Of a stretch of DNA of 16,865 nucleotides, positions 1 through 7,436 are shown piece after piece. The stretch covers positions 1 to 16,865 of the forward strand of contig CANFFZ010000044.1 in NCBI GenBank assembly GCA_947446155.1, given 5' to 3'. Every line of letters begins with the position of its first letter. The first letter of the stretch is position 1. Source of the stretch: Chloroflexota bacterium. Lineage in GTDB: Bacteria; Chloroflexota; Dehalococcoidia; UBA2979. Both the position numbers and the translations under genes were made by a program. The notes under the pieces are model-generated. The model did not search any database. It was not told the DNA's origin and saw only the letters and a list, made by a program, of their open reading frames with translations.

Positions 1-71
1 ACCGCACCGCTCAGTTGGCGCGCATCGCCCTCGAGGTCATGCCGAGGCTGCAGGCGGAGTTCGAGGGGTAG
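1..71 (+). CDS. C-terminal end of an upstream gene (partial)
   Basis: Reading from base 3, an open frame gives 22 residues (RTAQLARIALEVMPRLQAEF then EG) and stops at the TAG at 69-71. The ending 'LARIALEVMPRL' resembles the C-terminus of luciferase-like, flavin/F420-dependent monooxygenases, which often end in a helix of the form LARxxxEVMPxL. That likeness is from memory and rests on very few residues. The SDR gene starts 27 bases downstream on the same strand, so the two may be co-transcribed. The 5' part lies outside the window. Confidence 0.5.
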   Translation, partial: RTAQLARIALEVMPRLQAEFEG

Positions 72-98
72 CGGCTGACCGTGCCGTATAGTGTAGGG

Positions 99-1523
99 AT
101 GAACATCCTCGTGATCGGCGCCAGCGGGTACATCGGCAGCCATCTGGTACCTGCGCTCATGCATCGCGGTCACCGAGTACGGGCCGCGGCGCGGTCGGCT
201 GCGACGCTGGTTGCTCGTGACTGGGTGGGCGTTGAGTGCTGCGAGGCGGACGTGCTCAAGCCCGACACCCTCGGGAGCGCACTCGCCGGCATCGACGTCG
301 CGTACTACCTGGTCCACTCGATGGGCTCGGGCAAGGACTTTCAGGAACGCGACCGGATCGGCGCCCACAACTTTGCCGAGGCGGCACGACTGGCGGGCGT
401 CGGGCGCATCGTTTATCTCGGTGGGATCCAGCCGACCGGCGATTCTTCCGCGCACCTCGAGTCACGTCGCGAGACCGGCGAGATGCTGCGAGCGACCGGG
501 CTCCCAGTCACCGAACTCCGCGCGGGAATCGTCGTCGGACCCGGTTCGGCTGCCTTCGAGGTGATCCGGGATCTGGTCAACCACCTGCCGGTGATGACCA
601 CGCCTCGATGGGTCAAGTCGCAGTCGCAACCGATCGCCCTCGGCGATCTGATCGAGTACCTCTGCATAGTTGCCGAGGTGAGCGAGACGGCTGGCCAGAC
701 ATTCGATGTCGGCGGGCCAGAGTTGCTGAGCTACGCGGAACTGCTGCGGCGATTCGCGGAGGTCACCGGCAAGCGAAGCTACGTGATCCCGCTCCCGGTG
801 CTGACGCCGCGTCTCTCGTCCTACTGGCTCGACCTCGTCACGAGCGTCCCGGCCTCGGTTGTACGCCCGCTCATCGACGGGTTGCGCCACGACCTCCCTG
901 CGGACGACGCAGCGATCCGTCGCCTCGTCCCGATCCGGCTGCACACCTACCGAGAAGCCGTGATTGCGGCTCTGGAGGAAGAGCGCGCCGCCCGGATGCC
1001 GATCCGCTGGACTGAGGGGGCGTTGGCCTTTCGCGGCTACAACCCGGATGTCTCGTTCTACTCGAAGGGCGCGCAGGTGCGGACGGCGGTCCACGCTCCG
1101 TCGGAGCGCGTCTGGGAACTGGTGACCTCGATCGGCGGAGAGCGGGGCTACTACTACGCGGATGTCCTCTGGCGCCTGCGCGGGCTCCTCGACCGCTGCG
1201 TTGGTGGAGTAGGGATGAGGCGCGCTCGGCGTCATCCACGTGACATTCGATCCGGGGATGCCGTCGACTTCTGGCGCGTTGTCGAGGTCGACCCGGGGAA
1301 GCGACTGACGCTCGTCGCCGAAATGAAGGTACCCGGCGCGGCTGCACTCGAGTTCGAGGTCATCGCCGACACCCCAACCACCTGCACGCTCATCACTGCG
1401 GCCCGCTTCCATCCAGCCGGCCTTCCCGGACTCCTGTACTGGTATCTCCTCCTGCCGATTCACGACCGCATCTTCAGCGGCATGCCGAGGGCCATCGCGA
1501 ATCGCGCCGAACGAGCGACTTAA
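99..1523 (+). CDS. NAD(P)-binding SDR-family protein fused to a DUF2867 domain
   Basis: This 474-residue protein has two parts. Residues 1-300 form an atypical (NmrA/YbjT-like) short-chain dehydrogenase fold, with the nucleotide-binding loop GASGYIGSH at residues 7-15 and an internal 'VYLGGI' strand. The classical YxxxK catalytic pair is not evident. Residues about 325-470 match the DUF2867 (START/SRPBCC-like) signature: GGERGYYYADVLWRLRGLLD, then GDAVDFWRV, AEMKVPGAAALEFEV, FHPAGLPGLLYWY and a final IF-GM motif. The length matches known SDR-DUF2867 fusions. Their substrate is unknown; a lipid- or quinone-like hydrophobic ligand is often suspected, which is inference. I chose ATG 99, where the Rossmann fold begins. 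A GTG at 81 in the same frame would add six residues. The ribosome binding site is weak for both. It probably ends its own transcription unit, since a promoter-like site precedes nadA. Confidence 0.85.
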   Translation: MNILVIGASGYIGSHLVPALMHRGHRVRAAARSAATLVARDWVGVECCEADVLKPDTLGSALAGIDVAYYLVHSMGSGKDFQERDRIGAHNFAEAARLAGVGRIVYLGGIQPTGDSSAHLESRRETGEMLRATGLPVTELRAGIVVGPGSAAFEVIRDLVNHLPVMTTPRWVKSQSQPIALGDLIEYLCIVAEVSETAGQTFDVGGPELLSYAELLRRFAEVTGKRSYVIPLPVLTPRLSSYWLDLVTSVPASVVRPLIDGLRHDLPADDAAIRRLVPIRLHTYREAVIAALEEERAARMPIRWTEGALAFRGYNPDVSFYSKGAQVRTAVHAPSERVWELVTSIGGERGYYYADVLWRLRGLLDRCVGGVGMRRARRHPRDIRSGDAVDFWRVVEVDPGKRLTLVAEMKVPGAAALEFEVIADTPTTCTLITAARFHPAGLPGLLYWYLLLPIHDRIFSGMPRAIANRAERAT

Positions 1524-1575
1524 GCCGGGGCGTCGCAGGCGGACAGCGCCCTCAATCACGCCTGTTAACCGAGGG

Positions 1576-1605
1576 TTGACCCGCCCGAGGCAGAAAGCGT
1601 ACCCT
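1576..1605 (+). promoter_or_regulatory. Candidate sigma-70-type promoter of the nad operon
   Basis: A -35-like TTGACC (1576-1581) is followed after 18 bases by a -10-like TACCCT (1600-1605), which keeps the three most conserved -10 positions (TA...T). A start of transcription near 1612 would give a leader of about 44 bases before the nadA ATG. It sits in the 132-base gap between the SDR gene and nadA. Predicted by eye only. Confidence 0.45.
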
Positions 1606-1617
1606 TCACACGAACCA

Positions 1618-1640
1618 CTTTGCGTACTAGATACGCAAAG
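1618..1640 (+). promoter_or_regulatory. Perfect 9-bp inverted repeat in the nadA leader, candidate operator
   Basis: CTTTGCGTA (1618-1626) and TACGCAAAG (1632-1640) are perfect inverted repeats separated by CTAGA. The centre lies about 17 bases after the predicted transcription start and 27 bases before the nadA ATG. This is a usual place for a repressor operator. NAD synthesis operons are commonly controlled by NrtR, NiaR or NadQ repressors in other bacteria. No such gene is visible here, so the regulator is unknown. As RNA the repeat could also form a 9-bp hairpin upstream of the nadA ribosome binding site. Confidence 0.55.
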
Positions 1641-1655
1641 GACGTGAGGCCCGCC

Positions 1656-2873
1656 ATGACTCCCATCACCGCTCCCACCATCGACTACAAGTCGTTTCCC
1701 ATCGCCCAACTCCAGTGCGAGACCAACACCGGCATCGACACCGTCCCGCTCGCGCAGGAAGTCGCCTTCTCCTCCTGGCAGCCCTCCATCCCGGAGCGCT
1801 ACTGGACGATGGAGGCCCCCGAACTCGCCGAGCGCATCCGCACCGCCCGCGCCACCCTCGGGAAGCGCGTCGTCATCCTCGGACACCACTACCAGCGCGA
1901 GGACATCATCCAGTTCGCCGACGAACGAGGTGACTCGTTCGCCCTCGCCCAGTACGCGGCGGAGCGGCCGGAGGCGGACTACATCGTCTTCTGCGGCGTG
2001 CACTTCATGGCGGAGGCCGCGGATATCCTCGCCGCCCCCCACCAGCAGACGATCCTCCCGAACATCGAGGCGGGCTGTTCGATGGCGGACATGGCTGCCG
2101 AGCCCGATGTCCTCGCCGCCTGGGCGGAACTGCGCGAGATCTTCGGCAGCACGGACGACATCATCCCTGTCACCTACATGAACTCCGCCGCCAGCCTGAA
2201 GGCGTTCTGCGGCGCCAACAACGGCGTCGTCTGCACCTCCTCCAACGCCGGCAAGGTCCTCGAGTGGGCGTTCCAGCGAGGCAAGCGCGTCTTCTTCTTC
2301 CCGGACCAGCACCTCGGCCGCAACACCGGCCACGCGATGGGCATCCCCCTCGAGCAGATGACCCTGTGGAACTGGCGGCGTCCGGCTGGCAGCCGAGGCG
2401 GCGCCAGCATCGAAAAACTCGAGCGCTCGCGGATCATCCTGTGGCAGGGCCACTGCTCCGTGCACCAGCGCTTCACGGTGTCGCAGATCGAACAGGCACG
2501 CGCCCGCTACCCGGAAGCGAAGATCGTCGTACACCCCGAATGCCGCGCGGACGTCGTGCAGGCTGCGGACGCCAACGGCTCCACCGCCTACATCGTGAAG
2601 TACATCGAGCAGGCCCCGGCGGGCGCGGTGATCGGCGTGGGCACCGAGATCAACCTCGTCTCGCGTCTCGCGAAGGAGCACCTGGACAAGACGATCTTCT
2701 GCCTCGACCCCGTCGTCTGCCCCTGCAGCACGATGTATCGAGTACACCCCGCCTACCTCGCGTGGGTGATGGAAGAACTCGTCGAGGGCCGCGTCGTGAA
2801 CCGCATCCAGGTGCCCGAAGCCCACAAGCGCGACGCCAAGGTCGCCCTCGAGCGCATGCTCGCCCTCAAGTAG
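1656..2873 (+). CDS. nadA: Quinolinate synthase A
   Basis: NadA condenses iminoaspartate (from NadB) with dihydroxyacetone phosphate to make quinolinate, the second step of de novo NAD synthesis, in the cytoplasm with a [4Fe-4S] cluster. The protein has 405 residues and carries the family signatures: ILGHHYQ (74-80), VFCGVHFMAEAADIL (111-125), a GCSMAD segment (140-145), VVCTSSNAGKVLEW (191-204), HPECRAD (293-299) and a late VVCPCSTM (353-360). Likely cluster ligands are Cys113, Cys193 and Cys355 or Cys357. The N-terminus is about 60 residues longer than the compact forms, as in the long NadA type. I chose ATG 1656, with GTGAGG at 1644-1649 as a modest ribosome binding site; an in-frame TTG lies at 1620 but falls inside the inverted repeat. 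First gene of the nad operon. Confidence 0.96.
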   Translation: MTPITAPTIDYKSFPIAQLQCETNTGIDTVPLAQEVAFSSWQPSIPERYWTMEAPELAERIRTARATLGKRVVILGHHYQREDIIQFADERGDSFALAQYAAERPEADYIVFCGVHFMAEAADILAAPHQQTILPNIEAGCSMADMAAEPDVLAAWAELREIFGSTDDIIPVTYMNSAASLKAFCGANNGVVCTSSNAGKVLEWAFQRGKRVFFFPDQHLGRNTGHAMGIPLEQMTLWNWRRPAGSRGGASIEKLERSRIILWQGHCSVHQRFTVSQIEQARARYPEAKIVVHPECRADVVQAADANGSTAYIVKYIEQAPAGAVIGVGTEINLVSRLAKEHLDKTIFCLDPVVCPCSTMYRVHPAYLAWVMEELVEGRVVNRIQVPEAHKRDAKVALERMLALK

Positions 2874-2898
2874 CCGAGGGCTAGACGGAGTCCCGAGG

Positions 2899-3348
2899 AT
2901 GCCCGACACCCCCGCGTTCCGCTTCGAGCAGCGCATGCCCCTCCGTCACACCGATGCCTTCGGCGGCACACCGTTCGTCCACGGCGGGGTGATGCTAGCC
3001 CTCACTGAGATCGCCCTCGACGCGTACGACCGCGAGGCCGGCCTTCCCAGCCACCGCGAGGTGCTGCGCTTCCAGTCGCACACCGAGGTGCGTTACCGCG
3101 CGCCGCTGCGCTGGGACGACGCTGCCATCGTCCGCCTCCGCTGCGTCGAGGCAGTCGAGGGTCGCCTGCGCTTCGAGTGCGAACTCGCCGCCGCAAGCGA
3201 CGGCACCGTCGTCGCCCGCATCAACCATCGATACGTCTACGTGGACGCGCAGAGCGGCCGCCCCGTCGTCCCGCACGACTGGGCCGCGATCGTCAGTGCC
3301 GTCACGCAGTACGAGCCCTCGCCCGTCGAAGTCGGCGCGCCGTCGTGA
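2899..3348 (+). CDS. 4HBT/YbgC-like hotdog-fold acyl-CoA thioesterase
   Basis: A 149-residue single hotdog domain, a typical length for the 4-hydroxybenzoyl-CoA thioesterase/YbgC/FadM group. The N-terminal motif RHTDAFGGTPFVHGG (16-30) contains the expected catalytic Asp (D19) before the long central helix (ALTEIALDAYDREAG). It is followed by FQSHTEVRYRAPLRWDD and LRFECELAAASDGTVVARI, the usual beta-strand pattern. Such enzymes hydrolyse acyl-CoA or related thioesters in the cytoplasm; the substrate cannot be read from sequence. The gene starts at ATG 2899, 25 bases after nadA, with a GAGG just upstream, and its TGA overlaps the nadB GTG by 4 bases. It is therefore inside the NAD operon and translationally coupled to nadB, although no thioester step exists in that pathway. 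Confidence 0.82.
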   Translation: MPDTPAFRFEQRMPLRHTDAFGGTPFVHGGVMLALTEIALDAYDREAGLPSHREVLRFQSHTEVRYRAPLRWDDAAIVRLRCVEAVEGRLRFECELAAASDGTVVARINHRYVYVDAQSGRPVVPHDWAAIVSAVTQYEPSPVEVGAPS

Positions 3349-4916
3349 CGTCCCCCCGCAGCGAAGTCCGCGACGCCTACGACCTCGTCGTCGTCGGGTC
3401 GGGCATCGCGGGCCTCTACGCCGCGATCCAGGCACGTGAGTTCGGCGCCAGCGTCCTCGTGGTCACCAAGGGCGCGATCGACGAGGCCAGCACCCGCCAC
3501 GCGCAGGGCGGCATCGCCGCCGCCGTCGGGCCGGGCGACTCGCCCGCCGCCCACCTCGCCGACACCATCGAGGCCGGCGCGGGGCTCGTCGACGAAGAAG
3601 CGGCGCACATCCTCTGCTTCGAGGCCGCCGACCGCATCAAGGATCTCGTCCGTTACGGCGTCCACTTCGACCAGGCCAACGGCGAGGTCGCCCTTGGCCG
3701 CGAGGCGGCCCACTCGGCCTCGCGCATCCTCCACGCCCGAGGCGATGGCACCGGCCTCGAGATCGAACTGTCGCTGTCGAGCCTCGCCCAGCGTGAGGTG
3801 ACGATCCTCGAACACACGCAAGCGAACCGCATCGTCGTGGAGGACGGCCGCGCGGTCGGCATCGAGACGTTCACGACCACCACCGGCGAACGCCGACGCT
3901 TCGGCGCGGGCCGCGTCGTCCTCGCAACCGGCGGCGCCGGCCAGATGTACCGCACCACCACCAACCCCGTCGTCTCCACCGGCGACGGCGCGGCGCTCGC
4001 CTACGCGTGCGGCGCCGAGGTGCAGGACATGGAGTTCACCCAGTTCCACCCCACCGCCCTCGTCCTCCCCGGCCGCCCCGTCTTCCTCATCTCCGAGGCC
4101 GTCCGCGGTGAGGGCGCGCTGCTGTTCAGTACGGACGGCCGGCGCTTCATGCCCGAATACGACCCCGAGCGCGCAGAACTCGCCCCGCGTGACATCGTCG
4201 CCCGCGCCGCACATGCCGAGATGGCACGCACCGGCAGCGACCACGTCCTCCTCGACATCACCGACCGCGACGAGGCGTGGCTGGCCGCCCGCTTCCCCCA
4301 GATCTACGCCACCTGCCGCGAGGCCGGCCTCGACATGGCGCGCGACCGCATCCCCGTCTCGCCTGCTGCCCACTACACGATGGGTGGCGTGCGTACGAAC
4401 ACCTGGGGCGAGACCACCGTCCCCAACCTCTTCGCCGTCGGCGAGACCGCGTGTACCGGCGTCCACGGCGCGAACCGCCTCGCTTCCAACTCCCTCCTCG
4501 AAACCGTCGTCTTCGCCCACCGCACCGTCGAGCGGCTCTACCGCCAGACGGCGCCCGCCGCCGCACCCGAGGCCACGCGTGACGTCCTCGCCCTCGCACC
4601 CGCTCGAGGCGGCGGCGAGCCACCGACGGCGCAGGCCGTGCGCGACCTCATGTGGCGCGACGTCGGCATCGTGCGGGACGCCGAGGGCCTGCGCGCCGCC
4701 GCGGAACAACTCGCGCGCTGGGCCGCCGTGCTCCCGGAACCCCTCGACCGCGCCGGCTACGAACTGCGCTCGATCGTCACCTGCGGACGCATGGCCGCCG
4801 AGGCCGCCCTCGCCCGCGAGGAGTCACGCGGCGCGCACTACCGCACCGACTTCCCGGAGCCGCGCGAGTCGTGGCGTCGTCACCTCGTGTTCCGCGCATC
4901 GGACGGTGTCGCATGA
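3345..4916 (+). CDS. nadB: L-aspartate oxidase
   Basis: NadB oxidises L-aspartate to iminoaspartate using FAD, feeding NadA. The 523-residue protein begins with a dinucleotide-binding motif (DLVVVGSGIAG, 13-23), followed by TKGAIDEASTRHAQGGIAAA (41-60), typical of the succinate dehydrogenase/fumarate reductase/aspartate oxidase flavoproteins. HARGDGTG, MEFTQFHPTAL, ELAPRDIVARA (carrying the expected catalytic Arg), PAAHYTMGGV and NRLASNSLLE follow in order, and a C-terminal helical domain ends the chain. I chose GTG 3345, which overlaps the stop of the thioesterase (GTGA). An upstream in-frame start at 3177 would lie inside that gene and encode Arg-rich sequence with no homology. Its stop overlaps the nadC start by 4 bases (ATGA), so the three genes are translationally coupled. 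Confidence 0.96.
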   Translation: MTSPRSEVRDAYDLVVVGSGIAGLYAAIQAREFGASVLVVTKGAIDEASTRHAQGGIAAAVGPGDSPAAHLADTIEAGAGLVDEEAAHILCFEAADRIKDLVRYGVHFDQANGEVALGREAAHSASRILHARGDGTGLEIELSLSSLAQREVTILEHTQANRIVVEDGRAVGIETFTTTTGERRRFGAGRVVLATGGAGQMYRTTTNPVVSTGDGAALAYACGAEVQDMEFTQFHPTALVLPGRPVFLISEAVRGEGALLFSTDGRRFMPEYDPERAELAPRDIVARAAHAEMARTGSDHVLLDITDRDEAWLAARFPQIYATCREAGLDMARDRIPVSPAAHYTMGGVRTNTWGETTVPNLFAVGETACTGVHGANRLASNSLLETVVFAHRTVERLYRQTAPAAAPEATRDVLALAPARGGGEPPTAQAVRDLMWRDVGIVRDAEGLRAAAEQLARWAAVLPEPLDRAGYELRSIVTCGRMAAEAALAREESRGAHYRTDFPEPRESWRRHLVFRASDGVA

Positions 4917-5815
4917 CCCCCAACCAGACAGCCGACGAACTCTCACCGCCGGCGGCATCCGTCGTCGCGGCGATCGTCGCGAACGCACTCGCCGAGGACC
5001 GTGCGGGCTTCGATGTCACGACGCGCGCGACCGTCACCCCCGACCAGCGAGGCGAAGCGACCATCCTCTACAAGCAGGACGGAGTCGTCTGCGGCATCGA
5101 TGTCGTCGCGCACGTCTTCCGCCAGGTGAACCCTGGCATCGCGCTCCACGCGACCACACCCGAGGGCGCGTGGGTCGAATCCGGCTCCGTCGTCGCCACC
5201 GTGAAGGGCCCCCTCGGCCCGATGCTGTCGGGGGAGCGCGTCGCGCTCAACCTCATGCAGCGCATGAGCGGCATCGCCACCCTCTCGCGCCAGTACGTCG
5301 AGGCCGCGGCGAAGGGCGGTCGCGCGCGCGTCGTGGACACACGCAAGACCACGCCCGGCCTCCGCGCCCTCGAGCGTTACGCCGTGCGCGTCGGCGGCGC
5401 GCGCAACCACCGTGACACGCTGCAGGACGGCGTCCTCATCAAGGACAACCACATCGAGGCCGCCGCCCACCGCGGCGTCGCCATCCCCGCACTCCTCGCC
5501 GCCGTACGCGCCGAGGTCCCCCACACCCTCCGCCTGGAGATCGAGGTCACCACCCCCGCGATGGCCTTCGCCGCCCTCGAGGGTGGCGCGGACGTCATTC
5601 TGCTCGACAACATGACGCCGGAGATGATGGCCGCCATCGTCGCGGACGCCCGCAAAGAACCGGCCTACGCCCGCGTCCTCTTCGAGGCCTCGGGCGGCAT
5701 CACCTTCGCCACCATCGCGGACGTCGCAGCCACCGGCGTCGACCTCATCTCCTGCGGCGCGCTCACCCACTCTGCCCCCGCCCTCGACATCTCCCTCGAC
5801 GTCCGCCCCGCCTAA
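4913..5815 (+). CDS. nadC: Nicotinate-nucleotide pyrophosphorylase (carboxylating)
   Basis: NadC (quinolinate phosphoribosyltransferase) turns quinolinate and PRPP into nicotinate mononucleotide, CO2 and pyrophosphate. The 300-residue protein matches the family length and motifs: GERVALNLMQRMSGIAT (107-123), VDTRKTTPGLR (141-151), GGARNHR (161-167), LIKDNHI (175-181), a LEIEVTT strand, DVILLDNMTPE and the late FEASGGI motif for phosphate binding. ATG 4913 is chosen because it overlaps the nadB stop and lies just before the family's N-terminal domain; the open frame further upstream is only the nadB shadow. With NadB and NadA this completes the aspartate-to-NaMN route inside one operon. Confidence 0.97.
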   Translation: MTPNQTADELSPPAASVVAAIVANALAEDRAGFDVTTRATVTPDQRGEATILYKQDGVVCGIDVVAHVFRQVNPGIALHATTPEGAWVESGSVVATVKGPLGPMLSGERVALNLMQRMSGIATLSRQYVEAAAKGGRARVVDTRKTTPGLRALERYAVRVGGARNHRDTLQDGVLIKDNHIEAAAHRGVAIPALLAAVRAEVPHTLRLEIEVTTPAMAFAALEGGADVILLDNMTPEMMAAIVADARKEPAYARVLFEASGGITFATIADVAATGVDLISCGALTHSAPALDISLDVRPA

Positions 5816-5838
5816 CGAGGCTCAGGAAGGCACGCCCC

Positions 5839-6387
5839 GTGGAGCAGATCATCATCCTCAGCGGCCCCCCCGGCGCCGGCAAAACCAGCGTCGCCGAAGC
5901 CCTCTGCGAACGCTTCGACCGCATGACCCACATCGAGGTGGACGACCTCCGCCACGCCGTGAAGGCGGGCTACCGCCGCCCCTGGGAGACCGACCGCCAG
6001 GCCCAGGAGCAGGTCCTGCTCTCCGTCCGCAACGCCTGCGCCATCGCCCGCGAATCCATCGCCCTCCGCTACGCCGTCGTCATCACCGATGTCCTCACCG
6101 CCGCGGTCGTCCCCCTCTACCGGACTGCCCTCGCTGATGTCGGTGCTGACGTCCACCTCGTCACCCTGCTCCCGACGCTGGCGGTCGCCCTGCAACGCGA
6201 CGCCGCACGCGAGCACTCGATCCACGGCCGCGTCCGCGTCCTCCATCTGGAGCTATCGCGCGACACCTCCAGCGGCGCCATCCCCGGCGCCACCCTCGAT
6301 ACGTCGCGTGACATCGATGCACGCGCTACCGCAGACCGCGTCCAGGACGCGGTCTCGAGAGGGCAGGCTGTGTTTGTGGCGGGGTAG
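5839..6387 (+). CDS. P-loop kinase-like protein (AAA_33-type), function unknown
   Basis: A 182-residue P-loop NTPase with a clear Walker A motif, GPPGAGKT (9-16). HIEVDDLRH (31-39) is placed like the substrate-side Asp motif of small-molecule kinases. VVITDV (80-85) may act as Walker B, and LPTLAVALQRDAAR (111-124) resembles the lid region of gluconate-kinase or chloramphenicol-phosphotransferase-like proteins. The C-terminal LDTSRD (153-158) followed by a short helix is also usual in this group. The substrate is not recognisable. The gene starts at GTG 5839 with AGGAAGG at 5824-5830, 23 bases after nadC, so it is probably the last gene of the nad operon. A role in phosphorylating an NAD precursor is possible from position alone and is not supported by any motif I can name. 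Confidence 0.75.
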   Translation: MEQIIILSGPPGAGKTSVAEALCERFDRMTHIEVDDLRHAVKAGYRRPWETDRQAQEQVLLSVRNACAIARESIALRYAVVITDVLTAAVVPLYRTALADVGADVHLVTLLPTLAVALQRDAAREHSIHGRVRVLHLELSRDTSSGAIPGATLDTSRDIDARATADRVQDAVSRGQAVFVAG

Positions 6388-6501
6388 GAACGACTAGGAT
6401 CATCGTGCCGGGACGAGAAGCGATAGTGCAATCGGTGGTCGTGGCGCGTTGGAGATTCTTACGAAGCTTGCGTTTCCCGCTCTGGGAACCGGCCGTCGTG
6501 C
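6388..6501. other. Short gap between the kinase gene and the IS6-type element
   Basis: This 114-base stretch has no convincing gene. A small inverted repeat, TTCCC (6474-6478) with GGGAA (6484-6488), is too weak to call a terminator, and no T-tract follows it. The only long frame through here (from 6405 into the IS) is an out-of-frame shadow of the transposase. Confidence 0.5.
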
Positions 6502-6521
6502 GGCTCTGTCAGAACTCAGGG
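6502..6521 (+). repeat. Left terminal inverted repeat of the IS6-type element
   Basis: GGCTCTGTCAGAACTCAGGG. It pairs with 7417-7436, 19 of 20 positions. Its core, TCTGTCAGA, is itself an odd-centred palindrome. Confidence 0.9.
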
Positions 6522-6552
6522 TCCGGTGTGAGTGTAGCCTCGTCCATCCGAG

Positions 6553-7377
6553 ATGAGGAGCGCCCCGATGCCCTGTCCGCACTGCGAATCGACTGCAGTA
6601 CACCGACGAAAGCAGCGGACGGCGCTCGGCTACCGCCGGTTCTCATGCGCCGGCTGCCAGCGACGCTTCAACGAACGAACCGGTACGCCGTTCAACGAAC
6701 TGCAGTTCCCGACGGACATCGTCCTGCTCGCCGTGTTGTGGCGCCTGCGCTACAAGCTCGGGCTGCGCGACGTCGCCGAATTGCTCTTGCAGCGCGGCTT
6801 CGATGTTTCATACGAGACGATCCGCGCCTGGGAGTTCCGCTTCGCGCCGCTGATCAGCGCCGATCTTCGGACGCGCCGTCACGGACACGGTGGCCGGTCT
6901 TGGTACCTGGACGAGACGTATGTGAAGGTCTCTGGGCGCTGGTGCTATTTGTACCGGGCGATCGATCGCGACGGTCAACTCCTCGACTCGATGCTGAGCG
7001 AGCACCGCGATCGCTCTGCCGCCCGACGGTTCCTGCGACGTCTCGTCGAGGTGTCCGGCCGTCGGCCCCTGCGCGTGACGACGGATCATCATGGGTCGTA
7101 TCCGAAGGCGATCAGGTGGATCTGCGGTCGGAGGGCGATTCATCGCCGCGACCGGTATCTGAACAACCGGACCGAACAGTCGCATCGGCCGCTGAAGCAG
7201 CGGTACTACCCGATGCTGGGGTTCGGAAACTTCGAGTCAGCATCCCGTTTCTGTACAGCGTTCGACGAGGTCAACAACTACTTCAGGATCGACAAGAACT
7301 CGACATCGTCGTCAGCGCGGCGCCAGCTGTTCATGTCCCGGTGGCGGGAGTTGATCAGCGACGTGAGCGCTGCCTGA
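6553..7377 (+). CDS. IS6-family DDE transposase
   Basis: A 274-residue transposase that carries out strand transfer for the surrounding element. An N-terminal zinc ribbon is formed by Cys8, Cys11, Cys32 and Cys35, followed by a helix-turn-helix region (LRDVAELLLQRGFDVSYETI). The catalytic DDE triad is Asp120 (YLDETYVKV), Asp178 (TTDHH) and Glu208 (NNRTEQ), with Lys215 in HRPLKQR. The Asp178-Glu208 spacing is 29 residues, shorter than the 34 of IS26, and matches a subgroup that shares the YLNNR-EQ motif. Start at ATG 6553; a second in-frame ATG at 6568 would still keep the zinc ribbon. No frameshift or stop is seen, so it may be active. Confidence 0.93.
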   Translation: MRSAPMPCPHCESTAVHRRKQRTALGYRRFSCAGCQRRFNERTGTPFNELQFPTDIVLLAVLWRLRYKLGLRDVAELLLQRGFDVSYETIRAWEFRFAPLISADLRTRRHGHGGRSWYLDETYVKVSGRWCYLYRAIDRDGQLLDSMLSEHRDRSAARRFLRRLVEVSGRRPLRVTTDHHGSYPKAIRWICGRRAIHRRDRYLNNRTEQSHRPLKQRYYPMLGFGNFESASRFCTAFDEVNNYFRIDKNSTSSSARRQLFMSRWRELISDVSAA

Positions 7378-7416
7378 CGGACGGAAGGCACCGCGGGGAA
7401 CGCGGCTGTCTGCGAG

Positions 7417-7436
7417 CCCTGAGTTCTGACAGAACC
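7417..7436 (-). repeat. Right terminal inverted repeat of the IS6-type element
   Basis: Read on the minus strand it is GGTTCTGTCAGAACTCAGGG, one mismatch from the left repeat. It contains the perfect odd palindrome TTCTGTCAGAA. It lies 39 bases after the transposase stop. Confidence 0.9.

Larger units (their letters stand above)
6502..7436 (+). mobile_element. IS6-family insertion sequence, complete
   Basis: A 935-bp element with one transposase gene and terminal inverted repeats of 20 bp with one mismatch: left 6502-6521 (GGCTCTGTCAGAACTCAGGG) and right 7417-7436 (its complement, with T for C at position 3). Size, GG-starting ends and a single DDE transposase match the IS6 family, which moves by forming cointegrates and usually makes 8-bp target duplications. 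The flanking octamers are CGTCGTGC (left) and CGCGCCGA (right), which do not match, so the copy may result from recombination or an IS-mediated deletion. The element looks intact. Confidence 0.9.

Noticed and set aside
462..2936. Very long minus-strand open frame covering the SDR gene and nadA
   Set aside because: It runs antisense through two clear genes, is composed of low-complexity Gly/Val/Asp/Arg-rich sequence, and shows no family motif. It is an effect of GC-rich codon use.
3177..3344. Upstream extension of NadB to base 3177
   Set aside because: The extension is an Arg-rich frame inside the thioesterase gene. The GTG at 3345 overlaps the stop and matches the expected N-terminus of NadB.
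3237..4709. Long minus-strand open frame opposite nadB
   Set aside because: Antisense shadow of a well-supported gene, with compositionally biased translation and no ribosome binding site or motif.
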